The notes under the pieces were generated by a model that was given only the letters and a program-made list of their open reading frames with translations, was not told where the DNA came from and did not search any database. Both the position numbers and the translations under genes were made by a program. DNA of 64,000 bases from Plectrocnemia conspersa. Taxonomy: Eukaryota > Arthropoda > Insecta > Trichoptera > Polycentropodidae. Within the stretch, counting starts at the first letter, position 1. Every line of letters begins with the position of its first letter. This document shows positions 62,553 to 64,000 of the stretch, one piece after another. The DNA is taken from contig VTFK01000499.1 in NCBI GenBank assembly GCA_009617715.1, forward strand, positions 62,001 through 126,000. Direction: 5' to 3'.

Positions 62553-63620
62553 TTAAAGGAGTACGTTCCGAGGTCGCCAGACCTCGTAGCGTTGGGTCGG
62601 AAACTATACAAGTAGTTTCTTAATAGTGTTAAACGTTAAAAATATATATTTATATTTTTATATAAATTTAATAATGGTTACAAATACAATGGGATCGGAG
62701 ACCTATTTATGAAATATATTTATTGATGCTATTGGGTTGCTTTAAAAGTTCTGTCCTTCTAGTTTTACTTTAGTTAGCTAACTTTCTACTTCTTCAAGAA
62801 ATACTTTCTCGAAAAAATTGAAGAATCTTATAAAATCATCCCTGTTTTATCTTTTAAGTAATCTTATATATTTTTTTATATGCATTTGAAAGCCAACTAA
62901 TCATATGAGTGATTAAAATATATATTTTTAAAAACAAAGATAGCGAAACTTATGACCTAACATTAGTGATTCCGAAAGTTAATCAATTTTTTCATATCAT
63001 AAACATAGAATCTATCTGTAAGTTTAATTAACTGTTTCTTAAAAGATTAGGCTTAGCCAGATTAAAAATCAATATATTTAGTAATAAAGAATCTTTGAAG
63101 CTATAATTAATTTTGCATATTAATTTTATGCAATTTATAATTATTAATAAATATTACCGACAATTTGAAGAAAAGCATGGATTACGGCATTTAACTGGCT
63201 TAGCCTAATAAGCTTATAAATAATGTTTTTTTTATATAAAAAGGTATATAAAATTAAAATACCAAAAGATTGATTACTTTTCTGTCCAATAATTGATAGC
63301 ATTTTTATAGATATGGGGTGTTAGTTGTTTTATATTTCCATCACCCTATATTTATTTGTTAAGAAAATTAACAAAAAAAATCTTTTTACTAAATAAGAAC
63401 TTATGGTAGTAAATATTCTTCTCTGTGATTTTTTATCTGTATTAAAATGATTTTATTTTATTTTTTTTTACTTTATTATCTTATTTTTTATATTCTTATT
63501 CTTCAATTATACTAAAATTTGATAATATATTGTGTTTTAACTTATATTATGCAGTGATAATCTTATGTGAAACTTTAAAAAAAATATTATAAACACACCG
63601 TCCATGAGTTATTGAGATCG
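62553..63620. other. Downstream region of copy 2
   Basis: 3' UTR and A+T-rich DNA. No canonical AATAAA directly after the stop; no further gene seen. Confidence 0.4.
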
Positions 63621-63624
63621 TTAA

Positions 63625-63800
63625 CTCTTTTGTTGCCGAAATCCTATATATCAGCTTTAGCATATTTGTCAAGAATTACTAAATCCGACGAGATCATTGA
63701 AGAAAGAATCAGATACATTTTTATTGGGAAATGGTATTTAATTGAATATTTTTTTACATAATAATACATTGAAATTTAGAAGGGTTCGGCAATCAAAAGG
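63625..63800. mobile_element. piggyBac-type MITE, second family
   Basis: TTAA at 63,621-63,624 and 63,801-63,804. Terminal repeats CTCTTTTGTTGCCGAA and, inverted, CCTTTTGATTGCCGAA. 176 bp, non-coding. Confidence 0.65.
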
Positions 63801-64000
63801 TTAAAAATAGTGATTTTGTTGAAACTGTAATCATAATTAATTATAAAATAATTCATTATTACAAAAATATATAACATGACCGAGTAGATTAATTGTTATC
63901 GTTATAAACATATAGAGACAATAAGAATTTGTCAAATTTTCTGTATAGTATGTTTGTGTGTGTGTGCATTTAGCGTGTAGAACATTAGGCTGTCGGTTAA
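63801..64000. other. Window end, non-coding
   Basis: A+T-rich with a short GT-rich run (about 63,952-63,964). Nothing else recognised. Confidence 0.4.

Overview
This is an arthropod, most likely insect, nuclear window. It is strongly A+T-rich, its genes are split by GT-AG introns from about 60 bp to 24 kb, and it is full of LINE, hAT, piggyBac-, Harbinger- and pogo-type DNA elements, tRNA-derived SINEs, a Penelope-like remnant and degenerate satellites. There is no bacterial-style operon structure and no rRNA, tRNA or CRISPR locus. I could not fix the order from the sequence alone. All splice models were built by reading frames and splice sites by eye.

Layout. Positions 1-10 kb are intronic or intergenic DNA with old LINE tails and a roughly 360-bp degenerate satellite (2.5-5.3 kb). 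From 10,133 to 38,563 (+) runs the 3' part of a single-pass membrane-protein gene: four exons encode a transmembrane helix and a long cytoplasmic tail. The helix resembles the FNDC4/FNDC5 (irisin-precursor) membrane segment. Its 4-kb and 24-kb introns hold LINE debris, a second satellite family (15.8-17.6 and 26.6-27.2 kb), a Penelope-like fragment with a hammerhead-type core beside a long (AT)n tract (22.25-22.57 kb), several MITEs, and a possible alternative last exon (29,384-29,453). A THAP-domain gene lies on the minus strand (43,372-44,578) and carries an in-frame TGA inside the THAP domain.

From 46.1 to 62.6 kb there is a tandem pair of inositol-polyphosphate 5-phosphatase genes of the INPP5K/SKIP type (catalytic 5-phosphatase domain plus C-terminal SKICH domain). 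Both have ten exons with the same phases. Both have a conserved GATA-motif block about 140-190 bp before the start codon. Copy 1 (46,305-50,004) encodes 465 aa and copy 2 (52,519-62,552) 523 aa. They differ mainly in the exon between the two domains and in the length of the C-terminal tail. Copy 2 is longer on the genome mostly because its second intron took up a minus-strand LINE, which was then interrupted by a hAT element with a near-perfect 8-bp target-site duplication.

How the genes work together: the two phosphatases would remove the 5-phosphate from PI(4,5)P2 or PI(3,4,5)P3 at membranes and are probably co-regulated duplicates. The membrane-protein gene and the THAP gene show no evident functional link to them.
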